Assembly: GCF_001646945.1 (NCBI RefSeq)
Contig: NZ_LUTV01000002.1
Location: 301,624-365,623 of the forward strand
Reading direction: 5' to 3'
Length of the DNA stretch: 64,000 nucleotides
Source of the DNA: Endozoicomonas ascidiicola
GTDB taxonomy: Bacteria > Pseudomonadota > Gammaproteobacteria > Pseudomonadales > Endozoicomonadaceae
The notes under the pieces were generated by a model. The model had not been told where the DNA came from. It saw only the letters and a program-made list of their open reading frames with translations, and ran no database searches. Positions 52,518 through 61,516 of the stretch are shown here, one piece after another (within the stretch, counting starts at the first letter, position 1; each line of letters opens with the position of its first letter). The translations under genes were made by a program, and so were the position numbers.

Positions 52518-53693
52518 TCACTGTTGATTCAACTTTAATGTTCCGCCACTGACCGTTCCACGCATCTGGAAACTGTCGTTAAAGATCGCCAGATTGGCAT
52601 ACTGCCCAATAGCGATGCTTCCCATATTTTTCGCTTGATGGATGGCTCTTGCTGCATTGATGGTTGCCATACGAATCACTGCATTCGCATCGATTCCGGC
52701 GTCAATGCTATTGGCAACCGCTTCAATCATGGTCAGCGCTGAGCCGGCAAGCGTACCATCGGCGTTAGTGCACTTTCCATCTTTGTGGTAAATGGTCTGA
52801 CCAGCGAAGAGGAACGTTTCCATTTCAGTGCCGGCAGGCGTTGTAGCATCAGTGACCAATACCAGACGATCGCCCATTATGCGATGAGCAATGCGCAGGT
52901 TTTCAAAGGCCAGATGATGGCCGTCCGCAATAATGCCGGCACCAAGACGCTGGCTATCAAAAACAGCACCGACAACGCCGGGTTCACGACTGCCCAACGG
53001 GCTCATCGCATTGTGTAGATGCGTGGCAAAGGAGGCTCCGGCCTGTTCTGCTATTTTGGCCTGAGCACAGGTCGCATTGGTATGACCAAGAGAAACGACA
53101 ATGCCCGCCTTGCTGAGCTTTTCAATGGTGCCTTCCGGACAGGATTCCGGTGCCAGTGTCATCATGGCAACCACATCGGCATTGTCGCAGATGTAATCGA
53201 TCATTTCGGCAGAGGGCGTGCGGATAATCTCCGGGTCGTGGATACCTTTGCGCTTTTTATTCAGGTATGGGCCTTCAAGGTGAACACCGGGAATACGATC
53301 CGGGTGCTTTGCCATGTACTCACGGGTGACCTGAATAGCACGGCGAATGTCCTCATCCGCGCTGGTGATCAGTGTGGGAAGAAACGCTGTGCAACCGGAT
53401 CGAAGGTTTGCTTCGTGCATGGTATCCAGTGTGTCGGCGGATATATCGGCATTAAACAACACACCACCACAGCCGTTTAATTGGAGATCAATGAATCCCG
53501 GGCTGAGGGTTAGGCCATGAAGATCGATCTTCTCAACGTTTTCAGGGATATCCTGAACGGAGCAAGTGGCTGAAATACGACCATTATCTATAATGATAGC
53601 GTTGAAGTCAGGCTGCTCCGGTTGACCGGTCAATGGTTTGAAATTAACCAGTGCATAAGTTTGCTCCGGGCTGAAAGGCGACTCTTCAGACAT
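52518..53693 (-). CDS. nagA: N-acetylglucosamine-6-phosphate deacetylase
   Basis: 391 residues. TIM-barrel amidohydrolase that removes acetate from GlcNAc-6-phosphate. Motifs: LTLSPGFIDLQLNGCGG, GVHLEGPYLNKKRKG (metal-binding Glu), SLGHTNATCAQA (metal His), FATHLHNAMSPLGSREPGVVGAVFD (substrate and metal His), IADGHHLAFENLRIA and the catalytic aspartate in LVTDATTPAG. It follows nagB by 15 bp and precedes nagC by 10 bp. The product glucosamine-6-phosphate goes to NagB. Confidence 0.96.
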   Translation of the reverse strand: MSEESPFSPEQTYALVNFKPLTGQPEQPDFNAIIIDNGRISATCSVQDIPENVEKIDLHGLTLSPGFIDLQLNGCGGVLFNADISADTLDTMHEANLRSGCTAFLPTLITSADEDIRRAIQVTREYMAKHPDRIPGVHLEGPYLNKKRKGIHDPEIIRTPSAEMIDYICDNADVVAMMTLAPESCPEGTIEKLSKAGIVVSLGHTNATCAQAKIAEQAGASFATHLHNAMSPLGSREPGVVGAVFDSQRLGAGIIADGHHLAFENLRIAHRIMGDRLVLVTDATTPAGTEMETFLFAGQTIYHKDGKCTNADGTLAGSALTMIEAVANSIDAGIDANAVIRMATINAARAIHQAKNMGSIAIGQYANLAIFNDSFQMRGTVSGGTLKLNQQ

Positions 53694-53708
53694 GTTGAAT
53701 CACTCCGT

Positions 53709-54512
53709 TCAGGCAAAATCTTTGATGTTGTCGTGTTCAATATCCTGGAAATAACGCAGGGTACGAACTTTCAGATCCAGCGTAGCAGGATCGTCGCAGA
53801 CCATGATGGACTTTGGGTGCAGCTGCAGGGCAGAGATGGTCCACATATGGTTGACAGAACCTTCCACTGTCGCCTGTACGGCGCGTGATTTATCAGCACC
53901 AGTGGCCAGGATCATTAATTCACGGGCATCCAGAACCGTACCGACGCCGACAGTCAGGGCCAGCTTGGGTACCAGGCTGATGTCCTGATCAAAAAAACGG
54001 GCGTTTGCCTGACGGGTTTCAGTGGTCAGGGTTTTGATGCGAGTACGGGATGCCAGTGAAGAGCCCGGTTCGTTAAAAGCAATGTGACCATCATGTCCCA
54101 CGCCGCCCATGAACAGTTCAATACCGCCATAGCTTTTGATGACTTCTTCGTAACGCTGACATTCTGCTTCCAGATCACTGGTGTTGCCATCCAGAAAGTT
54201 GATGTTGACTGCCGGGATGTCCACATGATCAAAGAAGTTTCGATGCATGAATACCCGGTAACACTCAGGGTGATCTGCCGGAAGTCCAGCATATTCATCC
54301 ATATTGAATGTGACAACATGAGCAAAGCTAACCTCTCCCGCCTGATGTAGGCGAACCAGTTCCTGATAAGTCGGAATTGGGGTGCCGCCCGTAGGGAGGC
54401 CGAGTACAAACGGGCGTTCCGCTGTTGGGTTAAAAGCGTTGATGCGCTGAACAATGTAGCGGGCAGCCCATTGACCAACAGAAGGTTTGTCCTTGAGAGG
54501 GATGAATCGCAT
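53709..54512 (-). CDS. nagB: Glucosamine-6-phosphate deaminase
   Basis: 267 residues, like the E. coli enzyme (266). The catalytic residues fall on the same numbers: D72 (FNMDEY), D141 and H143 ([13 protein letters not shown]) and E148. The phosphate loop is [13 protein letters not shown] and the lid [13 protein letters not shown]. It isomerises and deaminates glucosamine-6-phosphate to fructose-6-phosphate plus ammonia, connecting chitin sugars with glycolysis. It is the first gene of the nagBAC operon, divergent from nagE. Confidence 0.97.
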   Translation of the reverse strand: MRFIPLKDKPSVGQWAARYIVQRINAFNPTAERPFVLGLPTGGTPIPTYQELVRLHQAGEVSFAHVVTFNMDEYAGLPADHPECYRVFMHRNFFDHVDIPAVNINFLDGNTSDLEAECQRYEEVIKSYGGIELFMGGVGHDGHIAFNEPGSSLASRTRIKTLTTETRQANARFFDQDISLVPKLALTVGVGTVLDARELMILATGADKSRAVQATVEGSVNHMWTISALQLHPKSIMVCDDPATLDLKVRTLRYFQDIEHDNIKDFA

Positions 54513-54566
54513 GTTTCAGTACTCGAATTTTGTGTCTGGTGGAAGGTGTTTCATTTATAATAGATT

Positions 54567-54591
54567 ATATATTTTTCGATGGAAAATAAAT
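54567..54591. promoter_or_regulatory. NagC-like operator on the nagB side
   Basis: ATATTTTTCGATGGAAAATAAA is the near-palindromic T-rich/A-rich form expected for a NagC/Mlc box (T tract, central CG, A tract, ATAA). It lies about 55-80 bp upstream of the nagB start. Its right half AAAATAAATGG recurs exactly in the nagE-side site 94 bp away. Confidence 0.6.
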
Positions 54592-54634
54592 GGCGTTAAA
54601 TTTGTCTGTCAAGGCGAATAATGACTGGTTTTTG

Positions 54635-54648
54635 TTGATCCTTATCAA
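54635..54648. promoter_or_regulatory. Perfect FNR/Anr box
   Basis: TTGATCCTTATCAA matches the FNR/Anr consensus TTGAT-N4-ATCAA at every defined base. It lies midway between the two NagC-like operators in the nagB-nagE gap, so low oxygen may tune GlcNAc use. The regulator gene is not in this window. Confidence 0.55.
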
Positions 54649-54660
54649 AGTTTTGAGGGT

Positions 54661-54684
54661 TTATATTTTTTTTCGAAAAATAAA
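54661..54684. promoter_or_regulatory. NagC-like operator on the nagE side
   Basis: TTATATTTTTTTTCGAAAAATAAA has a T tract, central CG and A tract ending ATAA, with the same right half as the nagB-side site. It ends about 70 bp before the nagE start, a usual place to block or loop out a promoter. Confidence 0.6.
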
Positions 54685-54753
54685 TGGGTAAGCTGTAGCG
54701 GTAATACGTACAGATGTACCTACTCACTAAAACTATATAACGGTTGATCGATC

Positions 54754-56184
54754 ATGAACGTTTTGGGTTACTTACAGAAACTCGGCAAGGCGCTGATGCT
54801 GCCCATTGCCGTTTTGCCTGTGGCGGCGCTCTTGCTTCGCCTGGGTCAGCCAGACTTGCTTGGCATTCCATTTATGGCAGAGGCGGGTAACGCCGTATTC
54901 AGTAATCTTGCATTACTGTTTGCCATGGGTATTGCCGTTGGTCTGTCTATTGATGGCGCAGGTGCTGCTGCCATCGCTGGTGCTGTTGGCTTTTTCATTT
55001 TAAAAGCAACCACCGCTACCATTAATCCGGATATTGATATGTCGTTCTTTGGCGGCATCATCAGCGGTATTGTCGCCGGACATTCTTATAATCGTTTCCA
55101 TGCGGCTTCTTTACCAGACTACCTTGCTTTCTTTGGTGGTAAACGACTGGTGCCGATCATGACCGGTCTGTTTATGCTGTTGATTGGTTGGGTCAGTGGG
55201 TATGTATGGCCTGGCATTCAAAGTGGCATTGATGCCTTTGGTCACGCTGTTGCCGATTCTGGCGCCATTGGCCAGTTCGTTTACGGTACGTTAAACCGAG
55301 GCTTGATTCCTTTCGGTTTGCATCACGTACTGAACTCCTACTTCTGGTTTGGTCTGGGTGATTTCACTAACGTTGCCGGCGATATTGTTAACGGTGACCT
55401 GCATCGCTTCTTTGCTGGCGATCCAACCGCAGGTGTCTTCATGACCGGCTTCTTCCCGGTAATGATGTTTGGTCTTCCTTCTGCTGCATTGGCTATGTAT
55501 CTGACTGCTGATAAAAGTCGTCGTGCGCAGGTTGGTGGTGTGCTGTTCTCAGTAGGCCTGACGGCGTTTCTGACCGGTATTACTGAGCCTCTGGAGTTCC
55601 TGTTCATGTTTATGGCGCCAGCGCTTTATGCGGCACACGCCGTATTAACTGGTCTCTCTCTGGTAGTGACTAACGCCATGGGCACCCTGCATGGATTCGG
55701 TTTCTCCGCCGGTCTGTTTGACATGGTGCTAAACTGGGGATTGGCAACTAATCCATGGACACTGGTCGTCATTGGTCTTGTATTTGCGGTTATCTACTTC
55801 TGTGTTTTCTACTTCGCCATTAAAATCTTCAACCTGAAAACGCCGGGTCGTGAAGATGAAGATGAAACTGCTGGCGCTGCAGTATCAACAGAAGACAAGC
55901 AGGGCATGAGTGATAATGCTTACGAGGCACGCCAGTATTTAAAAGCTATTGGTGGTCTAAATAACGTCACCAGTATTGATGCCTGTATTACTCGCCTGAG
56001 ATTGTCGCTGAAAGATCCAGCGGTGGCAGACGAGCGTGTAGTTAAGGCGCTGGGCGCCAGTGGCATGATCCGAGTCGGTGAGAAAAATCTGCAGATTATT
56101 CTTGGTCCAAAGGCAGAAATTATTGCCGGAGAGATGAAAAAGATTGCTGCAGATGAAGATCTGGGTAGTATACGCCTCCCTTAA
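54754..56184 (+). CDS. nagE: PTS N-acetylglucosamine transporter subunit IICB
   Basis: 476 residues. The membrane IIC domain (1-370, about ten hydrophobic segments) shows LGKALMLPIAVLPVAALLLRLG, FFGGKRLVPIMTGLFM, GLIPFGLHHVLNSYFWF and GITEPLEFLFMFMAPALY, the glucose/GlcNAc family. The IIB domain (about 395-476) carries the phosphorylated cysteine in SIDACITRLRLSL. E. coli NagE has a fused IIA of about 150 residues; here it is missing and is probably supplied by the downstream EIIA-HPr-EI protein. It brings in GlcNAc as the 6-phosphate for NagA. Confidence 0.93.
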   Translation: MNVLGYLQKLGKALMLPIAVLPVAALLLRLGQPDLLGIPFMAEAGNAVFSNLALLFAMGIAVGLSIDGAGAAAIAGAVGFFILKATTATINPDIDMSFFGGIISGIVAGHSYNRFHAASLPDYLAFFGGKRLVPIMTGLFMLLIGWVSGYVWPGIQSGIDAFGHAVADSGAIGQFVYGTLNRGLIPFGLHHVLNSYFWFGLGDFTNVAGDIVNGDLHRFFAGDPTAGVFMTGFFPVMMFGLPSAALAMYLTADKSRRAQVGGVLFSVGLTAFLTGITEPLEFLFMFMAPALYAAHAVLTGLSLVVTNAMGTLHGFGFSAGLFDMVLNWGLATNPWTLVVIGLVFAVIYFCVFYFAIKIFNLKTPGREDEDETAGAAVSTEDKQGMSDNAYEARQYLKAIGGLNNVTSIDACITRLRLSLKDPAVADERVVKALGASGMIRVGEKNLQIILGPKAEIIAGEMKKIAADEDLGSIRLP

Positions 56185-56356
56185 AAAGGGTAATTAGTTC
56201 AAAGTCCTGACCTGCCAGGAATGATGTGCCGGCCATAATAGTGAATACTACTTAACTGGCTGGCATTCATGTTTAGTGAGATTGCCAAACTCTGTGCATG
56301 TGGAGTGAAGCACTTTCTAATTTCTCGGGCAGGTCACAGAAGGGCTGTGATAAGAG

Positions 56357-56379
56357 TGCCGCGTTTGCGGCATTTTTAT
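56357..56379 (+). terminator. Rho-independent terminator after nagE
   Basis: A TGCCGC / GCGGCA stem with a GTTT loop is followed by TTTTTATT. It lies about 170 bp after nagE and about 50 bp before the next gene, so the EIIB gene and its partner need their own promoter or readthrough. Confidence 0.75.
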
Positions 56380-56427
56380 TGGAGCATTTCTGCGAATGTA
56401 TGAGTAGTAACTGGTGGTTGATGAATC

Positions 56428-56862
56428 ATGAGTAGTTTAGGTTTCTTCCAGCGGCTGAAAAAAGCCCTGAATTTATCCGGTGATGATGCCGTTTCATCAA
56501 AACCATCAGCGCCTGTCAGCGAACCACCCGTGTCCGCCAGCACTCCTGCCACAACCGCTTCTGAAACCAGAAAAGCAGTTGAAATCAATGCTTCACTGTT
56601 TGCAAAGCAGTGTCTGAAACTGGTGGGTGGGTATGGCAATGCTACCCGAATTGACGCCTGTGTCACCCGTATACGTCTGACCCTGAAAGATAACACTGTA
56701 GTCACCGACGCCCAGCTGAAAGCCATCGGTGCGGCAGCTGTCGTGCGTGTAGGTGATAATAATCTGCAGGTAGTGGTTGGACCAATGGCTCAGGACATCG
56801 CTGAAGAAATGAAAAAGATCCCTGCTACGGAGGATCTGTCCAAAATTGAGGTTCCTGCATGA
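56428..56862 (+). CDS. Stand-alone PTS EIIB domain protein (glucose/GlcNAc type)
   Basis: 144 residues. A Ser/Pro/Ala-rich linker-like N-terminus (about 15-55) precedes one EIIB domain (60-140) with the phospho-cysteine in ATRIDACVTRIRLTLKDN and the closing block NNLQVVVGPMAQDIAEEMKKI. It closely resembles the IIB domain of the upstream NagE (SIDACITRLRLSLKDP), so a duplication is likely. A IIB domain without a membrane partner may serve as a regulator or a phosphate relay. Its stop overlaps the next start (ATGA), so it is co-translated with the EIIA-HPr-EI gene. Confidence 0.88.
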   Translation: MSSLGFFQRLKKALNLSGDDAVSSKPSAPVSEPPVSASTPATTASETRKAVEINASLFAKQCLKLVGGYGNATRIDACVTRIRLTLKDNTVVTDAQLKAIGAAAVVRVGDNNLQVVVGPMAQDIAEEMKKIPATEDLSKIEVPA

Positions 56863-59408
56863 CTTCTACTGTAACTCTCTCTCTGGTGGCACCTCTCTCA
56901 GGTACGTTACGTTCCATTGATGAGTCTGTTGATCCGGTTTTTGCTGGTCGACTGATTGGTGATGGTGTTGCCATTGATCCGGCAGATTCTGTAGTCCTTG
57001 CACCCTGTGAAGGCACGATCAGCCAGTTACACGACGCTAAGCATGCGGTCGCTATTAAAACCGACGCGGGCTTGGAGATACTGATTCACGTTGGTGTTGA
57101 TACGGTTGTTTTGAAGGGTGAAGGTTTCGAAGCCTTTGTCAGCATAGGCGACAAAGTCACTGTTGGTCAGAAGTTGCTGTCTTTCGACGCCGAGGTCGTG
57201 GGTGCCAAAGCTGCCAGTCTTCAGACCGCTATCATGATCACCACCGGCGAAACCGGTGTCGTCATTAATCAGGGCAGCAAAGTGACCGCTGGCCAGAGCA
57301 AAGTATTTGCCATCGGTGATAACGCTGAGCAAGAAGCGGCGAGCTTGGTATCTGAAGCCGTTCCGGCAGTTCAGCAGGAATCCATCACGTTGGTGGAGCC
57401 TTTTGTACTGAAGAATCCGGTTGGCCTGCATGCCCGTCCTTCTGCCACGCTGATTCAGATCATCAAACGTTTTAACTCTGATGTCACCATACTGAACCGT
57501 GATAACAGCAAAGAGTGCAAAGCCAACAGTCTGACAGCCATGATGGGCTTGTCGACAGTGATGGGCTCTAATCTCGAAATCACAGTGACGGGGCCTGATG
57601 CTCAGGATGCCATGACTGCTGTACTTGAAGGATTCGAGAGCGGTCTGGGAGAAGATGTTTCCGGATTTGTTGCGCCAACAACAGTTGAAGCTGAACCTGA
57701 AGAAGCACCGCTGCTGGGGCCAGTAGAAGGCGAGGATGGTCGTTTACCGGGCGTTAAAGCAGCACCGGGCATGGCGATTGGTAAGCTGCGTCACCTTGAG
57801 CAGGAACTTCCAAGCTACCCGGAAGAAGGTGTTGGCATTGCAGATGAGCTTGGGCAGTTGGATTACGGTATTCAGCAAGCCCGCGAAGCATTGCAAAAGC
57901 TGGTTACCAAAATGGAAGCTGAACACGTTGGCGGTCATGCTGAAGTGTTTGTTGCCCATCAGCAGCTGCTGGACGATCCAGCCATCAGTGAGCGAGCTCA
58001 CAAGCTGATTGAGACCGGCAAAAGCGCTATGTGGGCCTGGCACAAAAGCTTTCTGGCAGAAGCCGACGATATGCGCAAGCTGGATAACCCTATGCTGGCG
58101 GCTCGCGCTATCGATGTAGAAGACGTTGGTCTTCGGGTGCTGCGTGTGCTCATGGGCATTGACGATGCCAACGAACAAATGCCGGAAAATACCATTCTGT
58201 GTCTGGAAGATATTACGCCGTCTGAAGTGGTCACGCTGGACCGCAGTCGTGTGATTGGTATTGTCACACTTCACGGTGGCGCGACTTCCCACGCAGCCAT
58301 TTTGGCCGGTTCTCTGGGTATTCCATACCTGGTGAACGTGCCTGCCAGCGTACGTGACTACGACAATGGCACCGACGTTATCCTGAATACCAACAAGGGT
58401 TATGTTCTGGTTAACCCGACGCAGGAAGAAATCGGTAGAACCGTTGCCCGTCAGGAACGTGCTGCTACGGAACATGAAGAAGCCCTGAAAGTCGCGGATC
58501 AGCCTGCGGTGACTCAAGACGGACATCATGTTGAGATTGCTGCCAACATCGCTAACAACGATGATGCAGAAAAAGCGGTGAAAATGGGCGCTGAAGCGGT
58601 GGGTCTGTTGCGTTCAGAATTTCTTTATATGGAGCGTGCGGTTGAGCCGTCGATGGATGAGCAGGTGAAAGCCTATGAAGCCATTTTGACGACGATGGGC
58701 AAAGATCGTCCGGTAATTATTCGTACCCTCGACGTAGGCGGTGACAAACCGCTGGCTTATTTGCCATTGCCAAGAGAAGAGAATCCGTTCCTGGGTGAGC
58801 GTGGCGTGCGTATCGGTATCAATCGTCCGACCATGTTGCGCAAACAGGTTCGTGCGATTCTTCAGGCGGCACATGCCGGCTATGCCCGCATTATGTTTCC
58901 AATGGTCAGCTCCATTGATGAATTCCGTGCGGTGAAAAAGCTGGTTCTGGAAGAGCAGGAAAATTCCGGCGTTAAAGTAGAAGTAGGCATTATGATCGAA
59001 GTGCCTTCTGCTGCATTGTTGGCGGATCACTTTGCCAAAGAAGTGGATTTTTTCTCAATCGGTACCAACGACCTGACCCAGTACACCCTGGCAGTTGACC
59101 GTGGTCATCCAAAACTGGCGGCTCGTGTGGATGGTCTGCATCCTGCGGTTCTGCGCCTGATTGATATGACCGTAAAAGCGGCCAACAAAGAAGGCAAGTG
59201 GACGGGTATCTGCGGTAGCCTGGCCAGTGATCCGGCAGCGGTTCCTGTGCTGGTAGGTCTGGGTGTTCAGGAGTTGTCGGTGAGTGTGCCGGCTATTCCG
59301 GTGGTCAAAGCCCGTGTTCGCAGCCTGAACTACGAACAGTGCCAGCAAATCGCCCGTGAAGCACTGACTCTGTCCTTGGCGGAAGAAGTACGTCAATTGT
59401 CGGCTTAA
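56859..59408 (+). CDS. Three-domain PTS phosphotransferase EIIA(Glc-type)-HPr-EI
   Basis: 849 residues. EIIA: 1-155, with H77 in EILIHVGVDTV. HPr: about 177-265, with H191 in NPVGLHARPSATLI. Enzyme I: 297-849, with H478 in LHGGATSHAAI, then GLLRSEFLYM, TLDVGGDKPLAYLP, MIEVPSAAL, SIGTNDLTQYTLAVDRGH and the ICGSLASDP cysteine loop. One polypeptide carries the complete cytosolic relay from PEP to a IIA domain, which can feed NagE IIB. The order IIA-HPr-EI with a glucose-type IIA resembles multiphosphoryl transfer proteins of other GlcNAc operons in pseudomonads. A clean terminator follows. Confidence 0.94.
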   Translation: MTSTVTLSLVAPLSGTLRSIDESVDPVFAGRLIGDGVAIDPADSVVLAPCEGTISQLHDAKHAVAIKTDAGLEILIHVGVDTVVLKGEGFEAFVSIGDKVTVGQKLLSFDAEVVGAKAASLQTAIMITTGETGVVINQGSKVTAGQSKVFAIGDNAEQEAASLVSEAVPAVQQESITLVEPFVLKNPVGLHARPSATLIQIIKRFNSDVTILNRDNSKECKANSLTAMMGLSTVMGSNLEITVTGPDAQDAMTAVLEGFESGLGEDVSGFVAPTTVEAEPEEAPLLGPVEGEDGRLPGVKAAPGMAIGKLRHLEQELPSYPEEGVGIADELGQLDYGIQQAREALQKLVTKMEAEHVGGHAEVFVAHQQLLDDPAISERAHKLIETGKSAMWAWHKSFLAEADDMRKLDNPMLAARAIDVEDVGLRVLRVLMGIDDANEQMPENTILCLEDITPSEVVTLDRSRVIGIVTLHGGATSHAAILAGSLGIPYLVNVPASVRDYDNGTDVILNTNKGYVLVNPTQEEIGRTVARQERAATEHEEALKVADQPAVTQDGHHVEIAANIANNDDAEKAVKMGAEAVGLLRSEFLYMERAVEPSMDEQVKAYEAILTTMGKDRPVIIRTLDVGGDKPLAYLPLPREENPFLGERGVRIGINRPTMLRKQVRAILQAAHAGYARIMFPMVSSIDEFRAVKKLVLEEQENSGVKVEVGIMIEVPSAALLADHFAKEVDFFSIGTNDLTQYTLAVDRGHPKLAARVDGLHPAVLRLIDMTVKAANKEGKWTGICGSLASDPAAVPVLVGLGVQELSVSVPAIPVVKARVRSLNYEQCQQIAREALTLSLAEEVRQLSA

Positions 59409-59421
59409 TGATGATGGAACG

Positions 59422-59447
59422 GCCCCATTAAAAAATGGGGCTTTCTT
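59422..59447 (+). terminator. Rho-independent terminator after the EIIA-HPr-EI gene
   Basis: The stem GCCCCATT / AATGGGGC with an AAAA loop is followed by TTTCTT. It begins 13 bp after the stop codon. Confidence 0.85.
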
Positions 59448-59459
59448 CGGCGTCTCGTG

Positions 59460-59660
59460 TCTATGCTCCGAGGCTGCTGCAGAACTCAAAACACCTCGTT
59501 CCCACGCAAAGCGAGGTTGTCGCAAAACTCCAAACACCTCGTTCCCATGCTCCGCGTGGGAATGCATACCTCGTAATTTTCAAATAGATAGATGTATGGG
59601 TTCCCACGCAAAACATGGGAGTCAGGGCTTTTGCGACACCCTCAAAGCATGGGAGCCAGA
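59460..59660. repeat. Patchwork of short repeats
   Basis: CACCTCGTTCCCACGC (59492-59507) recurs as CACCTCGTTCCCATGC (59535-59550). The second opens a hairpin TTCCCATGC-TCC-GCGTGGGAA, and a third related piece lies near 59600 (GGTTCCCACGCAAAACATGG). GTCGCAAAA near 59519 and TTTTGCGAC near 59629 are inverted to each other. The sequence is of the widespread 'CTCGTTCCCA-GCTC-GCGTGGGAATGC' kind found between genes in many proteobacteria. No gene is present. Confidence 0.65.
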
Positions 59661-59690
59661 GGGGTTGTGACAATCTCTTGAATTGTTTAA

Positions 59691-60008
59691 TTACGGGGGC
59701 AGAATACCCGGAGTGAAGCGACTAAGCCGTCGTTTCAGATGACGATTTTCGTGTTTCAGTTGATCGAGCTTCCTCAACAAATCCATCGCCAGAGCAATGC
59801 CTGGCCAGTCCACATCAAGTTCGCGGTGTAAGCGCACAGCCTTATTGGTTATCAGCAGCATCGTCGGGCTGAATTGCCATTCCTCTGCTGAAGTGCCTGA
59901 CGGCTCAATAATTCCCTGCTCAATAATTTCAATAACGGTTTCTTTGGTTGCGCCGGTTCGCAGGCAGACTTCGGTGAAGCTGAAGAGGGTTGTTTGTGTC
60001 TCACTCAT
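59691..60008 (-). CDS. cbpM: Chaperone modulator CbpM
   Basis: 105 residues. A MerR-like winged-helix region ([30 protein letters not shown]) is followed by a long helix ending [19 protein letters not shown]. CbpM binds the J domain of CbpA and blocks its cochaperone and DNA-binding activities. Its ATG overlaps the cbpA stop codon by 4 bp, so the inhibitor is made with its target. Confidence 0.9.
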   Translation of the reverse strand: MSETQTTLFSFTEVCLRTGATKETVIEIIEQGIIEPSGTSAEEWQFSPTMLLITNKAVRLHRELDVDWPGIALAMDLLRKLDQLKHENRHLKRRLSRFTPGILPP

Positions 60009-60958
60009 GATGCTTCACTCCACTCGGCTCTTGGATTGAACGGCGCCAGCTCAGCTATTTTCTGCCAATGTTCTTTAATGGGCTCATTGTTCTCCGGCAT
60101 GACCACTTTCAGTAATGCATAAAGATCACCATGCACTTTTTTTCCCGGAAGGCCTTTGCCTTTCACTCTCAATCGTTGACCGCTTTGACTGTTTTCCGGA
60201 ATGGTTAAACTGATTTTTCCGGAGAGTGTAGGTACCGTGATTTTTGCACCCAAAGCGGCTTCCCATGGAGCGATTGGCAGTGTGATGATCAAATTATGCC
60301 CCTCTATGTCAAACAGTGGGTGAGGGACTAACCGGATACGTAAATACAAATCGCCATTTTCTCCTCCTCCGACTCCTGGTGCCCCCTGCCCTTTCAAACG
60401 GATATGCTCGCCATCAGTAACACCGGCTGGAATTTTGACCTTCAAGGTTTTGTTCTTCTCCGTTATACGACCGTTATCGTCGTATTGGGGAATGCTGTAA
60501 GAGATCGTTTTTGATTCTTGGGACATAGTATCTTCAAGAAATACAGGCATCTCTTTTTCCAGATCTTGTCCACGCTGACTAAATGATTGGCGTCCTTCAA
60601 AACCTCTGGATCGTGAACCGCCGGAGGAGCCAAAAATGGATGAGAAAAAATCTGAAAAATCGCCCTGAAAATAATCGTCATTCCCTTCTTGTGAGCCTGA
60701 CGATTGCCAACCCGGTGGTGGACGAAAGCTTTGTTGAGAGCCGCCATATTGTCGAAGCTCATCGTACTCTGCCCGTCGGGCATCGTCTTTGAGCACTTCA
60801 TAGGCTTCAGCAACCGCCTTGAACTGGTTTTCAGCATCATGATGATCACTGACATCCGGATGATACTTTCTGGCGAGCTTTCGATAGGCGGCTTTGATCG
60901 TTTTTTTATCCGCGTCAGGATCGACACCCAGAATCTTGTAGTAGTCTTTGAACTCCAT
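60005..60958 (-). CDS. cbpA: Curved DNA-binding protein CbpA (DnaJ family)
   Basis: 317 residues from the ATG at 60958. The J domain starts at once ([38 protein letters not shown] at about 34-36), followed by a Gly/Phe/Ser-rich linker ([22 protein letters not shown]) and the two C-terminal substrate domains ([26 protein letters not shown], then [36 protein letters not shown]). There is no zinc-finger domain. It is a stress and stationary-phase DnaK cochaperone. It forms an operon with cbpM. Confidence 0.94.
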   Translation of the reverse strand: MEFKDYYKILGVDPDADKKTIKAAYRKLARKYHPDVSDHHDAENQFKAVAEAYEVLKDDARRAEYDELRQYGGSQQSFRPPPGWQSSGSQEGNDDYFQGDFSDFFSSIFGSSGGSRSRGFEGRQSFSQRGQDLEKEMPVFLEDTMSQESKTISYSIPQYDDNGRITEKNKTLKVKIPAGVTDGEHIRLKGQGAPGVGGGENGDLYLRIRLVPHPLFDIEGHNLIITLPIAPWEAALGAKITVPTLSGKISLTIPENSQSGQRLRVKGKGLPGKKVHGDLYALLKVVMPENNEPIKEHWQKIAELAPFNPRAEWSEAS

Positions 60959-61053
60959 CGTGCATCCCGTTTTGGAACATCGGTGAGCCAAATATAGACC
61001 AAAGGGGTATCAGGTCATGTTCTCGATTTGATAAGGATGGCGGTTGAGTCTTA

Positions 61054-61122
61054 GCAGCTGTTCACAATCTTTCTCCTCGTTTTCCCTTTCGCTATTCGCA
61101 AAAGATTATGAACAGCTTCTTA
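61054..61122. repeat. 60-bp palindromic repeat, copy 2
   Basis: It shares CAGCTGTT-ACAATCTTTCTC, CGTTTTC, TTCGCTATTCGCAAAAGAT and ATGAACAGCTTCTTA with the copy at 20238-20297, with a few substitutions and a small insertion in the middle. Its right end abuts the first readable codons of the dmsA fragment. Confidence 0.75.
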
Positions 61123-61123
61123 G

Positions 61124-61516
61124 TGCCCGATTACCATGTTCCTGTGGACGGATGCGATTTATCGCCATTCTGAAATGACGGATAAAACCGATGGTATTCG
61201 TCGCGCTGAACGACTGAATCAGTCTATCAAGTTTATCTGGAACTATGCGGGTAACTGCATTATCAACCAGCACTCCGATATCAATCGTACTCATGAAATT
61301 CTTCAGGACGAATCTCAGTGTGAAATGATTGTGGTCATTGAAAACCACATTACGTCCAGTGCCCGTTATGCGGAAATATGGGGTATGCGATTTTCTGTGA
61401 CACCGCTGTTGAGCCACTGTATGAGTGTCGTTCTGTCTACGATATGTGTTCTGAAGTGGCTAAACGACTGGGCGTTGAAGAAGCCTTCACAGAAGGGCGT
61501 GATCAGGAAGCCTGAT
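61124..61516 (+). pseudogene. dmsA: dmsA fragment (DMSO reductase molybdopterin subunit)
   Basis: Frame 61136 onward reads MFLWTDAIYRHSEMTDKTDGIRR, then IKFIWNYAGNCIINQHSDIN, HEILQDESQCEMIVV and NHITSSARYAEI, characteristic of the DmsA molybdopterin domain. The match then stops and resumes one frame over with GYAIFCDTAVEPLYECRSVYDMCSEVAKRLGV and AFTEGRDQEA. The roughly 30 residues that normally lie between (start of the PDVTTLE region) are deleted, which shifts the frame. The full-length protein has about 800 residues, so this is an internal scrap with no start, no iron-sulfur region and no 3' end. Confidence 0.8.

Noticed and set aside
57744..58529. 261-codon minus-strand frame inside the EIIA-HPr-EI gene
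   Set aside because: A shadow of a strongly conserved plus-strand enzyme I domain; Cys/His/Asn-rich composition typical of antisense frames.
59055..59567. 170-codon minus-strand frame reaching from the repeat cluster into the PTS gene
   Set aside because: It consists of repeat DNA and the antisense of enzyme I.
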